The notes under the pieces are model-generated. The model had not been told where the DNA came from. It saw only the letters and a program-made list of their open reading frames with translations, and searched no databases. From Castanea sativa (lineage: Eukaryota; Streptophyta; Magnoliopsida; Fagales; Fagaceae), in contig NC_134013.1 of assembly GCF_040712315.1 (NCBI RefSeq), positions 40,906,501-40,970,500 of the forward strand: DNA of 64,000 nt. Reading direction: 5' to 3'. The translations under genes were made by a program, and so were the position numbers. Shown one piece after another: positions 35,301 through 46,710 of the stretch. The stretch's first letter is position 1. Each line of letters opens with the position of its first letter.

Positions 35301-36344
35301 CTGTTTCAAATACTTGATTCTACTCCTTTGTCTAATTCATTTGAAGAGGATTTCTCCTCTTCATCTGACTCTGATTATCACTCTTTCAGTGATACTTTTA
35401 AACTTGGATGTAGAAACTCATGTTGTAATATTATAAAATCTGTTAATATGTTAACCAAAGGAAATATGTTAACTAAAAGTGAAGAACAAGAAAATTTGTT
35501 GTTAACCATAATCAGTAAAATTAGTAACCCTGAGTTGCAAAAAGAATATCATGACAAGTTTAAGAAAAACTTAACAAAAGATGAAAAGTCTAAAAAACTT
35601 AAATCTAAAATAAGTTTTGAAGAAACTTTGGAAAGATTTAATAAAAATAAATCCAAAGAAGTAACTGTTATCGACCTTCAACATGAAATTACTATTGTTA
35701 AACAAGAAATAATCCAGCTGAAAAATGATATGAAAACTGTTAAACATGATAATCTTGATCTTAAACAAGAAGTGTTAATTCTCAAACTTGATAAAAAAAT
35801 GGATAAACATCAGTCTGATAGTGATGAGCAACAAGATGGAGATGAATCCACTCAACAAGCTCCTCCTTCTGGTAATGTTTCTGATAATGATTTGATTAAT
35901 TCGATTGATAATCAACTTGCTCTTGTTAAACATATTATGCCTCCAAAATGTTTCACTAAAGTCAAGATTGTTGTTTCACATGATTATGCTTTCAAAATTG
36001 TTGCTATGATTGATTCTGGTGTTGATGTTAACTGTATCCAAGAAGGATTGATCCTTTCTAAATATTTTGAAAAATCAACTGAAAGATTGGTTTATGCTAA
36101 TGGTACTCAAATGAAAATTAAATATGAGTTGAGCAATGCTCATGTTTGCCATGATAATGTTTGCTTTAAAATACCTTCCGTGCTTGTTGAAAATATGACT
36201 GATAAAGTGATACTTGGTTTGCCTTTTATTGCTACTCTGTATCCCTTCCTTGCTGAGGATGATGGAATTACGACTGATCCTTTTGGACATAAAGTAAAAT
36301 TTAAATTCTGTTCAAAATATGAAACCATATTGATGATGCTTTAG
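35301..36344 (+). pseudogene. EPRV copy C: coat C-terminal coil and aspartic protease
   Basis: Same frame as the coat protein. 35620-35830 encodes a heptad-like coil (Lys/Glu/Gln/Leu-rich). The protease has VAMIDSGVDVNC at about 36001-36036 (D-S-G active site present) and VILGLPFIATLYPF at about 36207-36248 (the usual G-L-P-F block). A frameshift near 36330 ends the ORF. Its role in the virus would be polyprotein cleavage. Confidence 0.87.
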
Positions 36345-36828
36345 TTAAACATCTTAACTTCCTTAAGCAAGAAGTTAGATACAAGAAAATTATTGAACGA
36401 CTTTCTGATAAATTATTGCAATCCAAAATTGATAGATTTCTGAAAATCTTGATGGATGATGATTGCTCTGATATTCCTAATACCTTTTGGTATAGGAAGA
36501 AACACATTGTTGACTTACCTCATGTAAAAGATTTAGTAAAAAGAATATCTTCACTAAAGACGATCCTATCCAAACGAATGCTGAATTTCAACAAGAAATT
36601 CTTCATATTAATCATAAACTTTTGACCGAGTCCTTAGAATGGACCAGATACCCTATCACCAATGACCAGGTCAAGTCTTTTCTCTACCCCAGTACTTTCG
36701 AAATTGATCATTACCATTCTAGAGTCTGTCACCTAGCACAACTAATACATATACTATGGATTTTGGAAAGGAATTTTCAAAATACTTTCATCACAAGATA
36801 TTTTATTATCTTTTTTCGTGCTTGGTAG
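36345..36828 (+). pseudogene. Type 2 junction region in copy C: RT first box then new sequence
   Basis: After the protease the RNA-type region begins as in type 1 (DIPNTFWYRKKHIVDLPH), up to a weak match to the first RT box (PIQTNAE). It then changes to sequence without RT motifs: KLLTESLEWTRYPITN and YHSRVCHLAQLIHILWILE. Copies E, F and G carry the same replacement. The frame ends at TAG 36826-36828, which in F is CAG and in G also TAG. Confidence 0.8.
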
Positions 36829-36867
36829 GCAAAAGAAAATATTAATACCACTAATAAGTGGAATATA

Positions 36868-38346
36868 ATGCCTTCTTTGGCAAAGAAGAAGAACAAGGGA
36901 AAAGTACCAGCAGAGGGCTATCCTCAAGACAAAAGGCGCCCAGCAGGTCAACCTTTTGTAATGCATGAAGGCGCGTCTTTTGGAACAAAATCCAATGGTG
37001 CAACATCCCTTCAGGAATTTTTCCCGGCAGAGGAGACATATTCTAGTGGTGATATCATAATTGCTTTACATGAAGTTTTGTCCAGAGAACTGCAATTCCA
37101 TAATGGAATCTTTTGTAAACTGCCAGATTCCATTAAATTCATTCTTGACAACCTTCAAGCTGCCTTCCTATTAAACCGTCATAAACTTTTCAAAAGAAGT
37201 ATGAGAGCACTTGAAATTCACCTTGTTAACCTAACTACTCAAAATGAAGCCTGCACAAGTCATCCTGCTGACCTTAGTGCTCAAATTGAGGCTTATGCCA
37301 ACTACCTTGTTGACTACCTTATTAACTCCAAGAGCCATCCTAATAAACCAAATATTGCAACCCTCATTAGTCAACTCTTTGGCAAAGAGGAAATCCATTC
37401 AATGGATTAAAAGACTATAATGGGTACTGATTATGCTAGACTGAGTCTTAAGACCCAATCTTTGCTAAGAAGTGTTGTTGCCAACTTGCCCCCAGAAGTA
37501 CAATCATGTATTTTTGAAAGCAAGGCTATGACCAATGATCTTAATCTTTGGCTCAAATATTTCAAAACTCTTGTTACAATCACTCCTGATCTTATTGAAC
37601 CTGATGGCCCCAGTAGTGCTTACATAAAAAAGAAGTGCGGAAAGTACTTTGGGAGTAGTCTTAGAGTTCATGAAATGGGCCATCCTTTCCCTGGCCTTTT
37701 GATCAATTATGAAGACGGCTCAGATGATGATCCCTCCTGGCTATCTCAAATGTTTGAATTTGGCTTTATTAGACTCATAAGATTAACGAGTCAGGCCCAG
37801 ATTAGCTAATTTCCTGATATTATTCAAAAAGCTGTTACAAATATTGAAAGTCCTTATGTTTCCATCCAATGTTGAAGCACTTTACCTAAATGGGAAAAGA
37901 ATAATTGGATGAATGTTCAACCTTCTAAGCATATTGTTCTCATTAATGGTTATACTCACCAAGGACAATGGTATGAAGGTCATTCTTATGTTTCATATAA
38001 ACGTCCTTAAACACTTGCTGAATGTTGGAGAAGTTATTTCAATAATCAGATTCTAGATGTCAGCCAAGAATTATGGAAAGATTACCACTTCTTTGGATGT
38101 ACAGATAGAATTTCTATTTTTGTAAATAAACTGTATGCTTCAGCTGTCCACCATCTTCAATGGACAAAACATGATGACCTAAGAATATTTCTCACAAGAG
38201 ATCCTGTTTATGAACCATTGTTTTATTGTGGCTTTTGCAACCAGTATGTTACTTATCATGAACATGATTGTGATGATGAATGGGATCCTTATCCAGCACG
38301 AGATCCCAATAATGGTTACCCATCTGATGCTTCCTCTACTAATTAA
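36868..38346 (+). pseudogene. Type 2 ORF, copy C (unassigned protein replacing RT-RNase H)
   Basis: Begins KKKNKGKVPAEG, basic and Pro-rich. Open at 36868-37410 and 37420-37809; later parts are broken by stops (about 37408, 37807, 38008). It contains a helical region (LPDSIKFILDNLQAAFLLN) followed by a repeat of about 12 residues built on LVNLTTQNEACTSH. The C-terminal half has HEMGHPFPGLLINYEDGSDD and ends with a Cys/His cluster and an acidic tail. A full-length counterpart is at 41990-43489. I know no matching family. Conservation in three copies suggests it was a real viral gene. Confidence 0.75.
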
Positions 38347-38739
38347 AGACCTCTATTTTTCCAGTCTGCATAAAGGCCAATTCCAAAAAATCTTTTCCCA
38401 AGAGAAATAATTACTATTTCTTTACCCCCTATTTCACTTCCTATTTCACCCATCAATGATGCTCTGGTTGACTACTTACTACAATATTCTACTTCTTTTT
38501 GACTTCTTTGGCTCCACTGACACTCCATCAATAACTATTGAAGTTCCTACTTTAATGATATATGATATATTCATGTCATGCCAAACTTTACAATATTCAC
38601 CTAAGGTGAAAATGTTCACTATTGCCTTACCTGTTACCTTTAATGATGTTCCTAAGACCCCTTTGTTGACTGCTTTTGGCAAGAATCGCCAAACTACTTT
38701 TGGCTTAAAAGTATGTTTTTTTTTGGGATAAGCTTCCTA

Positions 38740-39310
38740 TTTATGCACCCCTCACGAGTCTGGATTATGCGCCTCTGTTGCCCCTCACGGGTCCTGATAT
38801 GAAGAGTGAAAAATGTCACTATTCACTACTTTATTTACCTATATAAGGGGGTTGTCCCTTATTACAATTCAGAATTCTCTCTTAGAATCTCCTTTAGAAC
38901 TCTCTCTAGGACTTTCCTTAGATCAGAATATCTCACTGCTTCTTACAAAGCTTGTAACTAGAACCAGGACTAGCCTTCAATCCTTGTACTACTACCCCTT
39001 GCTATTGTTGTGCTCCTGTAACTACTGCAATCCTGTAACTACTGTAAGTGTTTTGAATCACTTTCAATAAACAATTCTGTTTTTAATATCTTTTGATCTA
39101 TTTTGATATAACTGCTTGGCTGGTTCTACCGCCTTATTTTCAATTACATTTACTTTGAATTATTTTGATATAACTGCTTGGCTGGTTCTACCACCTTACT
39201 TTCAATCATTATTTTGATATAACTGCTTGGCTGGGTCTACCACCATACTTTCAATCATAACTATTATATCTGTTGTGCTTCTGCCTTCTGCACTTTTGTC
39301 CGTCCCACAT
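38740..39310 (+). promoter_or_regulatory. EPRV copy C 3' module: promoter, poly(A) signal, tandem motif
   Basis: TATATAAGG at 38840-38848 and AATAAA at 39066-39071, 226 bp apart, bound a likely terminally redundant region. Upstream, the CCCCTCACG block is repeated (about 38747 and 38776). Downstream of AATAAA the block ATAACTGCTTGGCTGG followed by TCTACC repeats three times (about 39107, 39169, 39216), ending in a CTTCTGCCTTCTGC stretch. The same order occurs in the two minus-strand modules. Confidence 0.82.
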
Positions 39311-40016
39311 TAAAAATCTTTTGAAAATCGTTTTCCAAAAACCATAATATAGCAAAAGTTTGTGCAAGATAACAGACTCTAGAATAGTACTAATCAATCT
39401 TGGAGGTATTGAGATAGTGGAAAAGCTTGGTTAGGACATTGGTGGTAGGGTACCTAGCCCACTCAAAGGAGTTGGTCAAAAGTTTATGATGAATGAGAGG
39501 ACTAGGAATTCTTATTTGAAGTGCAACATACGTAGGACAATTTGTTGTAGAAATATTTTCACTAAAGTCTTTAACATAAGGTAAGTCAACAATATATTTC
39601 TTTCTATGCCAAAAAGCATTGGAAATATCAGAACAATCATCATTCCTCAAGATTTTCTGAAAATTATCAATTTTGGACCTTAATAATTTATTAGAAAGTT
39701 GTCCAACAATTTTCTTGTATCTAACTTCTTGCTTAAGGAAGTTGAGATGTTTAACTTTGGTATGAATAAGATTAAAAGCATCATAAGTTTCATACTTTGA
39801 ACAAAATTTAAATTTCACTTTCTGTCCAAAAGGATCAGTAGTAATACCATCATTTTCAACAAAGGAAGGATACAGAATAGCAATAAAAGGCAGACCAAGA
39901 ATCACTTTATCACTCATATTTTTAACAAGAACAGAAGGAATCTTGAAACAAACATCTTCATGGCAAATATGAGCATTACTTAATTCATATTTAATCTTCA
40001 TTTGAGTTCTGTCCGT
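39309..40016 (-). pseudogene. EPRV fragment E1: type 2 protease to junction region
   Basis: Minus strand; open at 39390-40001. Starts inside the protease (MKIKYELSNAHICHEDVC, ILGLPFIAILYPS) and continues into the type 2 sequence (LLTNSFEWARYPTTN). It is cut off before the type 2 ORF, where it meets the 3' end of copy C at about 39309. Its 5' end is fused to a type 1 fragment at about 40016. Confidence 0.82.
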
Positions 40017-41130
40017 GTAACTACAAGGCGAGGGGTTCCTCTCTCAAGTTCAGCATTTTTCTATACATAAAAAGCAGCACAAGACCAAGGGGACTTGCTA
40101 TTCCTAATCAGTTTTTTTCTTAAGTAAATCATTTATTTCATTTTTACAAAATTCAACAGTTTCAGCATTCATTTGAATAGGGCGAGCTTTAGTAGGAATA
40201 TCTGTTTCACTAAAATCTTTAATATAAGGCAAGTCAAACAATGTGCTTCTGCCTATGCCAAAAAGCGTTAGGTATATCAGAACAAACATCATTCATCAAT
40301 ATTTTCTGAAAATTATCGATTTTGGATTTTAATAATTTATCAGAAAGTTGTTCAACAATTTTCTTGTATCTAACTTCTTGCTTAAGGAAGATGAGATGTT
40401 TAACTTTAGCATGAATCAGATTAAAAGCATCATCATTATGGAATTCAAACTTTGAACAAAATTTAAACTTTACTTTCTGTCCAAAAGGATTAGTAGTAAT
40501 TCCATCATCTTCAACAAAGAAAGGATACAATGTAGCAATGAAGGGAAGTCCCAGTATCACTTTATCAGTCATGTTTTCAACAAGCACAGAGGGTATCTTA
40601 AAACAAACATTATCATGACAAATAGTAGCACTATTCAATTCATACTTGATTTTCATTTTAGTTCCATTAGCAGAAACCAATCTTTTAGTTGATTATTCAA
40701 AATATTTAGAAGGGATTAATCCTTCTTGAATACAATTAACATCAGCACTAGAATCTATCATAGTAACAGTTTTGAAAGCATAATCATGAGAAACAACAAT
40801 TTTGACTTTAGTAAACTATTTTGGAGGCACAATCTGTTTAACAAGAGAAAGTTGATTATCAATTAAATTGATCAAATCATTGTTAGAAACATTACCAGAA
40901 GGAGGAGCTTGTTGAGTGGATTCATCTCCATCTTGATGCTCATCACTATCAGACTAATGTTTATCCATTTTTTTTTATCAAGTTTAAGAAATAACACTTC
41001 TTGTTTAAGATCTAGATTATCATGTTTAACAGTTTTCATATCGTTTTTTAACTGGATTATTTCTTGTTTAATAGTAGCAATTTCATGTTGAAGGTCGTTA
41101 ATAGTTACTTCTTTGGATTTATTTTTATTA
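40017..41130 (-). pseudogene. EPRV fragment E2: type 1 coat tail, protease and RT start
   Basis: Minus strand. Covers the coiled coat tail (about 40900-41130), the protease with its active-site region (about 40700-40800), 40234-40680 (ILGLPFIATLYPF) and the start of RT (KARPIQMNAE and RNSKSPWSCAAFYV at about 40060-40200). Here RT continues past the point where type 2 diverges, so it is type 1. It breaks off within RT at 40017 and is joined to E1. Frameshifts occur near 40245 and 40110. Confidence 0.82.
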
Positions 41131-41212
41131 AATCCCTTTGGTAATTCAAAAATATTTCCTTGGCTGTTTTGAATTATTTTGAAATTAAGACTTTAGTTAC
41201 CTCGGAGAAACA

Positions 41213-41957
41213 TATTTGCCATGAATATGTTTGTTTCAAGATTCCTTCTATGCTTGTTAAAAATATGAGTGATAAAGTGATTCTTGGTTTGCCTTTTATT
41301 GCTACTCTGTATCCTTTCTTTGTTGAAAATGATGGTATTACTACTGATCCTTTTGGACAGAAAGTGAAATTTAAATTTTGTTCAAAGTATGAAACTTATG
41401 ATGCTTTTACTCTTATTCATACCAAAGTTAAACATCTCAACTTCCTTAAGCAAGAAGTTAGATACAAGAAAATTGTTGGACAATTTTCTGATAAATTATT
41501 AAGATCCAAAATTGATAATTTTCAAAAAATCTTGAGGAATGATGATTGTTCTGATATTTCCAATGCTTTTTGGCATAGAAAGAAATATATTTTTGACTTA
41601 CCTTATGTTAAAGACTTTAGTGAAAATATTTCTACAGCAAATTGTCCTACGTATGTTGCACTTCAAATAAGAATTCCTAGTCCTCTCATTCATCATAAAC
41701 TTTTGACCAACTCCTTCGAGTGGGCCAGGTACCCTACCACCAATGTCCTAACCAAGCATTTCCACTATCTCAATACCTCCAAGATTGATTATTACCATTT
41801 TAGAGTCTGTTATCTTGCACAAACAATTGCTATATTATGGTTTTTGGAAAACAATTTTCAAAAGATTTTTAATGTTTATCCTTACCCTATTAAATTACCC
41901 AATACTAATAAATTATTCACCATTGCAACCTGTTTTACTATCTTCCCTTTTGCATGG
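41213..41957 (+). pseudogene. EPRV copy F: protease and type 2 junction region
   Basis: Starts abruptly inside the protease at about 41213 (HEYVCFKIPSMLVKN, VILGLPFIATLYPF), without the D-S-G site. It runs open through DISNAFWHRKKYIFDLPYVK and the type 2 replacement (LLTNSFEWARYPTTN, YLAQTIAILWFLE) to AW-Q at 41958-41960. Part of the 483-residue ORF 41160-42611. This copy shows that the type 2 ORF is in the same frame as the protease region. Confidence 0.85.
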
Positions 41958-43489
41958 CAGGAAAGAGAAAATATTATTAATACCACTAGTAAGTGGAATA
42001 AAACGCCTTCTTCAGCAGAGAAGAAGAACAAGGGGAAAGTACCGGCAGAGGGCTATCCTCAAGACAAAAGGCTCCCAGTGGGACAACCTTTTGTAATGCA
42101 TGAAGGCGCATCTTCTGGAACAAAATCTAGTGGTGCAACATCCCTTCAGGAATTTGTCTCGACAGAGGTGACATATTCCAATGGTGATATAATAATAACC
42201 TTACAGGAAGTATTGTCCAGAGAATTGCAATTCCATAATGGAATCTATAGTGAATTACCAGATTCCATCAAATTCATTCTTGATAACCTGCAAGCTGCTT
42301 TCTTATTAAACCGCAATACCCTTCTCAAGAAGACTATGAGAGCACTCAAAACTCACCTTGTTAACCTTACTGCTCAAAATGAGGCTTGCACAAGTCATCT
42401 TGCTGACCTTACTACTCAAAATGAGGCTTATGCCGACTGCCTTGTTGACTACTTTGTTAACTCCAAGGCCCATAGGAGCCAACCTAATAAACCAAATATT
42501 GCAACCCTCATTAGTCAACTCTTTGGCAAAGAGGAAATCCATTCAATGGATAAAAAGACTATAATGGGTACTGAGTATGCCAGATTGAGTCTTAAGCCCA
42601 ATCTTTGCTAAAAAGTGTTGTTGCCAACTTGCCTACAGAAGTACAATCTTGTATTTTTGAAAGCAACGCTATGACCAAAGATTCGGACCTTTGGTTCAGA
42701 TGTTTCAAAACTCTTGTTACAATCGCCCCTGATCTTGTTCACTTAAATGGTCCTGATAATGCTCAATACAGGGCAGAATGGGGAAAACACTTTGGGAGTA
42801 GTTTTAGAGTTCATGAAATAGGCCATCCTTTCCCCGGCCTTTTGATCAACTATGAAGATGGTTCAGATGATGATCCCTCCTAGCTATCTCAAATGTTTGA
42901 ATTTGGCTTTATTAGATTAATAAGATTAACGAATTATGCCCAGATCAGCCAATTTCCTGATATTATTCAAAAAGCTATTACAAATGTTGAAAGTCCTTAT
43001 GTTTCCATCCGATGTTGGAGCACTTTACCTAAATGGGAAAAGAATAATTGGATGAATGGTCAACCCTCTAAGCAACTTGTTCTCATTAATGGTTATACCC
43101 ACCAAGGACAATGGTATGAAGGTAACTCTTATGTTTCCTATAAATGTCCTTATGCACTTGCTGGATGCTGGAGAAGTTATTTCAATAATCAAATTCTAGA
43201 TGTCAGCCAAGAATTTCGGAAAGATTACCACTTCTTTGGATGTATAGATAGAATTACTCTTTTTGTAAATAAACCGTATGCTTCAGCTGTTTGCCATCTA
43301 CAATGGACAAAACATGATGACCCAAGAATATTTCTCACAAGAGATCCGGTTTATGAACCATTGTTTTATTGTGATTTTTGCAACTAGTATGCCACTTATC
43401 ATGAACATGACTGTGATGATGAATGGGATCCTTATCCGGCAGGAGATCCCAATGATGGTTACCCATCTGATGCTCCCTCTACTAATTAA
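41958..43489 (+). pseudogene. Type 2 ORF, copy F (best preserved)
   Basis: About 500 residues from QERENIINTTSKWN to the TAA at 43487-43489. Parts: a basic Pro/Lys stretch (EKKNKGKVPAEG), a helical LPDSIKFILDNLQAAFLLN block, the AQNEACTSHLADLTTQNEA repeat, HEIGHPFPGLLINYEDGSDD, then an aromatic-rich half (WSTLPKWEKNNWMN, GQWYEGNSYVSYKCPY) and a C-terminal FYCDFC...H.H.C cluster with an acidic Asp/Pro tail. One frameshift near 42600 and two stops (about 42882 and 43387) break it. No family recognised; the cluster may bind zinc. It is in the place of RT and RNase H. Confidence 0.78.
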
Positions 43490-43740
43490 AGATATTCTAT
43501 TTGTCCGGTCTGCAAAACTTTCCTCGGGTGAAAATAGTTACTATTTCTTCACTCCCTATTTTTACTTATCAATGATGATTCCTTGACTACTTTTGATATC
43601 ACCATACGGCTTCCTTTATTGACTTCTTTCAATGTTGGAATATTTTCTCTATGGTGACTACCATTATCCTACATAAGAATAATGTCTCATTTATTGACCA
43701 CTTTCCACAACGGCCAATACTGCTACAGTATTTACCCAAG
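43490..43740 (+). other. EPRV copy F: 3' untranslated region, cut off
   Basis: Follows the type 2 ORF and shares a CTATTTCTTC-type stretch with the region after 38346 and the AACGGCCAATACTGC...ACCCAAGTTAAATC stretch with the minus module at 43741-44557. It ends before the TATA box, at a junction with an inverted module. Confidence 0.6.
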
Positions 43741-44557
43741 TTAAATCAAAATAATTATAATTGAAAGTAAGGCGATAGAACCAGTCAAACAGTTATATCA
43801 AAATAATTCAAAGTAAATGATAATTGAAATTAAGGTGGTAGAACCAGCCAAGCAGTTATATCAAAATAGATCAAAGATATTAAAACAAAAGTGTTTATTG
43901 AAAGTAATTCAAAACACTTACAGTAGTTACAGGGTTGCAGTAGTTACAAGATTACAATAATCAACAGGGATAGTAGTACAAGGCTTGAAGACTAGTCCTG
44001 GTTCTAGTTACAAGCTTTGTGGAAATAGTGAGATATTTTGATCTAAGGGAGGTCCTAAAGAGAGTTCTAAAGGAGATCCTAAGAGAGAATTCTGAATTGC
44101 AATAAGGGACAACTCCCCTTATATAGGTATAAAGTAGTGAATAGTGACATTTTTCACTATTCATATCAGGACCCGTGAGGGGCAACAGGGGCGCATAATT
44201 AGGACCCTTGTGGGGCAGCAGGGGTGCATAACCCGGAAGCTTATTAGGTTGGCTTTTGTGCCAAAAGTAGTTTGGAATGTTGTGCCAAAAGCATCAGCAG
44301 TAGCAAGTAAAGCAGTGGGAAAATGATTTAACTTGGGTGAATATTGTAGTAGTATTGGCCGTTATGCAAGCTAGACAAATAGTAAGACCATCATCATGCT
44401 CCTAGATTAGGAGTATTTTCTTCATCATGTCCAAACCAATCTTTTGGATAAGGTTAGGGGTATGGATCATAAGGACTTTCTGCAATAGAGCCTTCTTCTC
44501 TAATCTTTTTTTCGAGAAGAGCATACAGAGCTTCCTTGCGTAGATCATCATAAGAGG
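43741..44557 (-). promoter_or_regulatory. EPRV 3' module of a type 1 copy, with end of the type 1 ORF
   Basis: Minus strand: end of the type 1 downstream ORF (DDLRKEALYALLEKK, about 44510-44557), then the CCCCTCACGGGTCC block, CTATATAAGG at 44115-44124, AATAAA at about 43890-43895, and two copies of the GCTTGGCTGG or GTTTGACTGG motif. The upstream part of its genome is missing; a junction at about 44557 follows. Confidence 0.78.
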
Positions 44558-44706
44558 GGGAAGAAAAGGGGGAAGGACGACGGCGCAGAAGGCGGAAGCA
44601 CAACAGATATAATAGTTATGATTGAAAGTAAGGCGGTAGATTCAGCCAAGCAGTTATATCAAAATAATGATTGAAAGTAAGACGGTAGAACTAGCCAAGC
44701 AGTTAT
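44558..44706 (-). promoter_or_regulatory. EPRV copy G: truncated tail of a 3' module
   Basis: Only the part downstream of the poly(A) signal: two GCTTGGCTRGTTCTACC-like or GCTTGGCTGAATCTACC repeats and the CTTCCGCCTTCTGCGCC stretch. Joined directly to the middle of the type 2 ORF of copy G, so TATA box and poly(A) signal are lost. Confidence 0.65.
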
Positions 44707-45470
44707 ACTCTCATAGTCTTCTTGAGAAGGGTATTGCAGTTTAATAAGAAAGCAGCTTGCAGGTTATCAAGAATGAATTTGATGGAATCTGGTAATTCAT
44801 TATAGATTCCCTATATGGAATTGCAATTCTCTGGACAATACTTCCTGTGAGGTTATTATTATATCACCACTAGAATATGTCACCTCTGTCGGGACAAATT
44901 CCTGAAGGGATGTTACACCACTGGATTTTGTTCCAGAAGATGCGCCTTCATGCATTACAAAAGGTTGTCCTGCTGTGAGCCTTTTGTCTTGAGGATTGCC
45001 CTCTGCCGGTGCTTTCCCCTTGTTCTTCTTCACTGCTGAAGAAGGCATTTTATTCCACTTACTAGTGGTATTAATAATATTTTCTCTTTCCTACCATGCA
45101 AAAGGGAAGATAGTAAAACAGGTTGCAATGGTGACTAATTTATTAGCATAGGGTAATTTAATAGGGTAAGGATAAACATTAAAAATCGTTTGAAAATCGT
45201 ATTCCAAAAACCATAATATGGCAATAGTTTGTGCAAGATAACAGACTCTAGAATGGTAATAATCAATCTTGGAGGTATTGAGATAGTGGAAAAGCTTGGT
45301 TAGGACATTGGTGGTAGGGTACCTGGCCCACTTGAAGGAGTTGGTCAAAATTTTATGATGAATGAAAGGACTAGGAATTCTTATTTGAAGTGCAACATAC
45401 ATAGGAAAATTTGTTGTAGAAATATTTTCACTAAAGTCTTTAACATAAGGTAAGTCAACAATATATTTCT
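44707..45470 (-). pseudogene. EPRV copy G: type 2 junction region and start of type 2 ORF
   Basis: Minus strand. The type 2 ORF starts at 45048 (MPSSAVKKNKGK) and is open to 44800; it is cut at about 44707 after the LLKKTMRA block. Upstream, the replacement sequence (LLTNSFKWARYPTTN, YLAQTIAILWFLE) is in the protease ORF 45091-46044, which ends at TAG 45091-45093, the site that is CAG in F. Confidence 0.82.
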
Positions 45471-46700
45471 TTCTAAGCCAAAAAGCATTGGAAATATCAG
45501 AACAATCATCATTCCTCAAGATTTTTTGAAAATTATCAATTTTGGATCTTAATAATTTATCCGAAAGTTGTCCAACAATTTTCTTGTATCTAACTTCTTT
45601 CTTAAGGAAGTTGAGATGTTTAACTTTGGCATGAATAAGATTAAAAGCATCATAAGTTTCATATATTGAACAAAATTTAAATTTCACTTTCTGTCCAAAA
45701 GGATCAGTAGTAATACCATCATTTTCAACAAAGAAAGGATACAGAGTAGCAATAAAAGGCAGACCAAGAATCACTTTATCAGTCATATTTTTAATAAGCA
45801 CAGAAGGAATCTTGAAACAAACATCTTCATTGAGAATATGAGCATTACTTAATTCATATTTAATCTTCATTTGAGTTCCATTAGCAAAAACCAATCTTTT
45901 AGTGGATTTTTTAAAATATTTGGAAAGAATCAAGTCTTCCCGGATACAATTTACATCAGTACCAGAATCAATCATAGCAACAGTTTTGAAAGCATAATCA
46001 TGTGAAACAACAATTTTGACTTTAGTAAACCATTTTGGAGGCATAATCTATTTAACAAGAGAAAGTTGATTATCAATTAAATTGATCAAATCATTGTCGA
46101 AAACATTACCAGAAGGAGGAGCTTGGTGAGTGGATTCATCTCCATCTTGATGCTTATCACTATCAGACTGATGTTTATCCTTTTTTTTTATCAAGTTTGG
46201 GAATTAACACTTCTTGTTTAAGATCAAGATTATCATGTTTAACAGTTTTCATATCATTTTTTAATTGGATTATTTCTTGTTTAACAGTAGCAATTTCATG
46301 TTGAAGGTCGTTAATAGTTACTTCTTTGGATTTATTTTTGTTAAATCTTTCCAAAGTTTCTTCAAAACTTATCTTAGATTTAGGGTCATATACCATTTCA
46401 TCTTTTGTTAAGTTTTGCTTAAACTTGTCAAGATATTCTTTTTGTAATTCAGGGTTACTAATTTTACTGATTATGGTTAACAACAAATTTTCTTGTTCTT
46501 CACTTTTAGTTAACATATTACCTTTGGTTAACATGTTAACAGATTTTATGGCATTATAACATGAGTTTCTACAATTAAGTTTAACATTAGGAGAATTGGA
46601 AGTATCACTACAGGAGTGATAAGCCGAATTAGATGAGGAGGAGAAATCCTCTTCAAATGAATCAGTTAAAGCAGTAGAATCAAGAATTTGAAATAATTCT
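45471..46700 (-). pseudogene. EPRV copy G: protease and coat-protein tail
   Basis: Minus strand. ORF 45091-46044 holds VAMIDSGTDVNC (active D-S-G, about 45950-45985) and VILGLPFIATLYPF. ORF 46175-46534 is the coiled coat tail (ATVKQEIIQLKNDMKTVKH). A frameshift in a T run near 46185 and a TAG near 46048 separate them. The part nearest the coat protein is interrupted by a solo LTR. Confidence 0.85.
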
Positions 46701-46710
46701 TTTTTATCAT

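Noticed and set aside
34344..36344. The 666-residue ORF as an active viral gene
   Set aside because: It lacks the upstream movement and downstream replication parts, its zinc knuckle has lost a Cys, and the frame ends in a frameshift.
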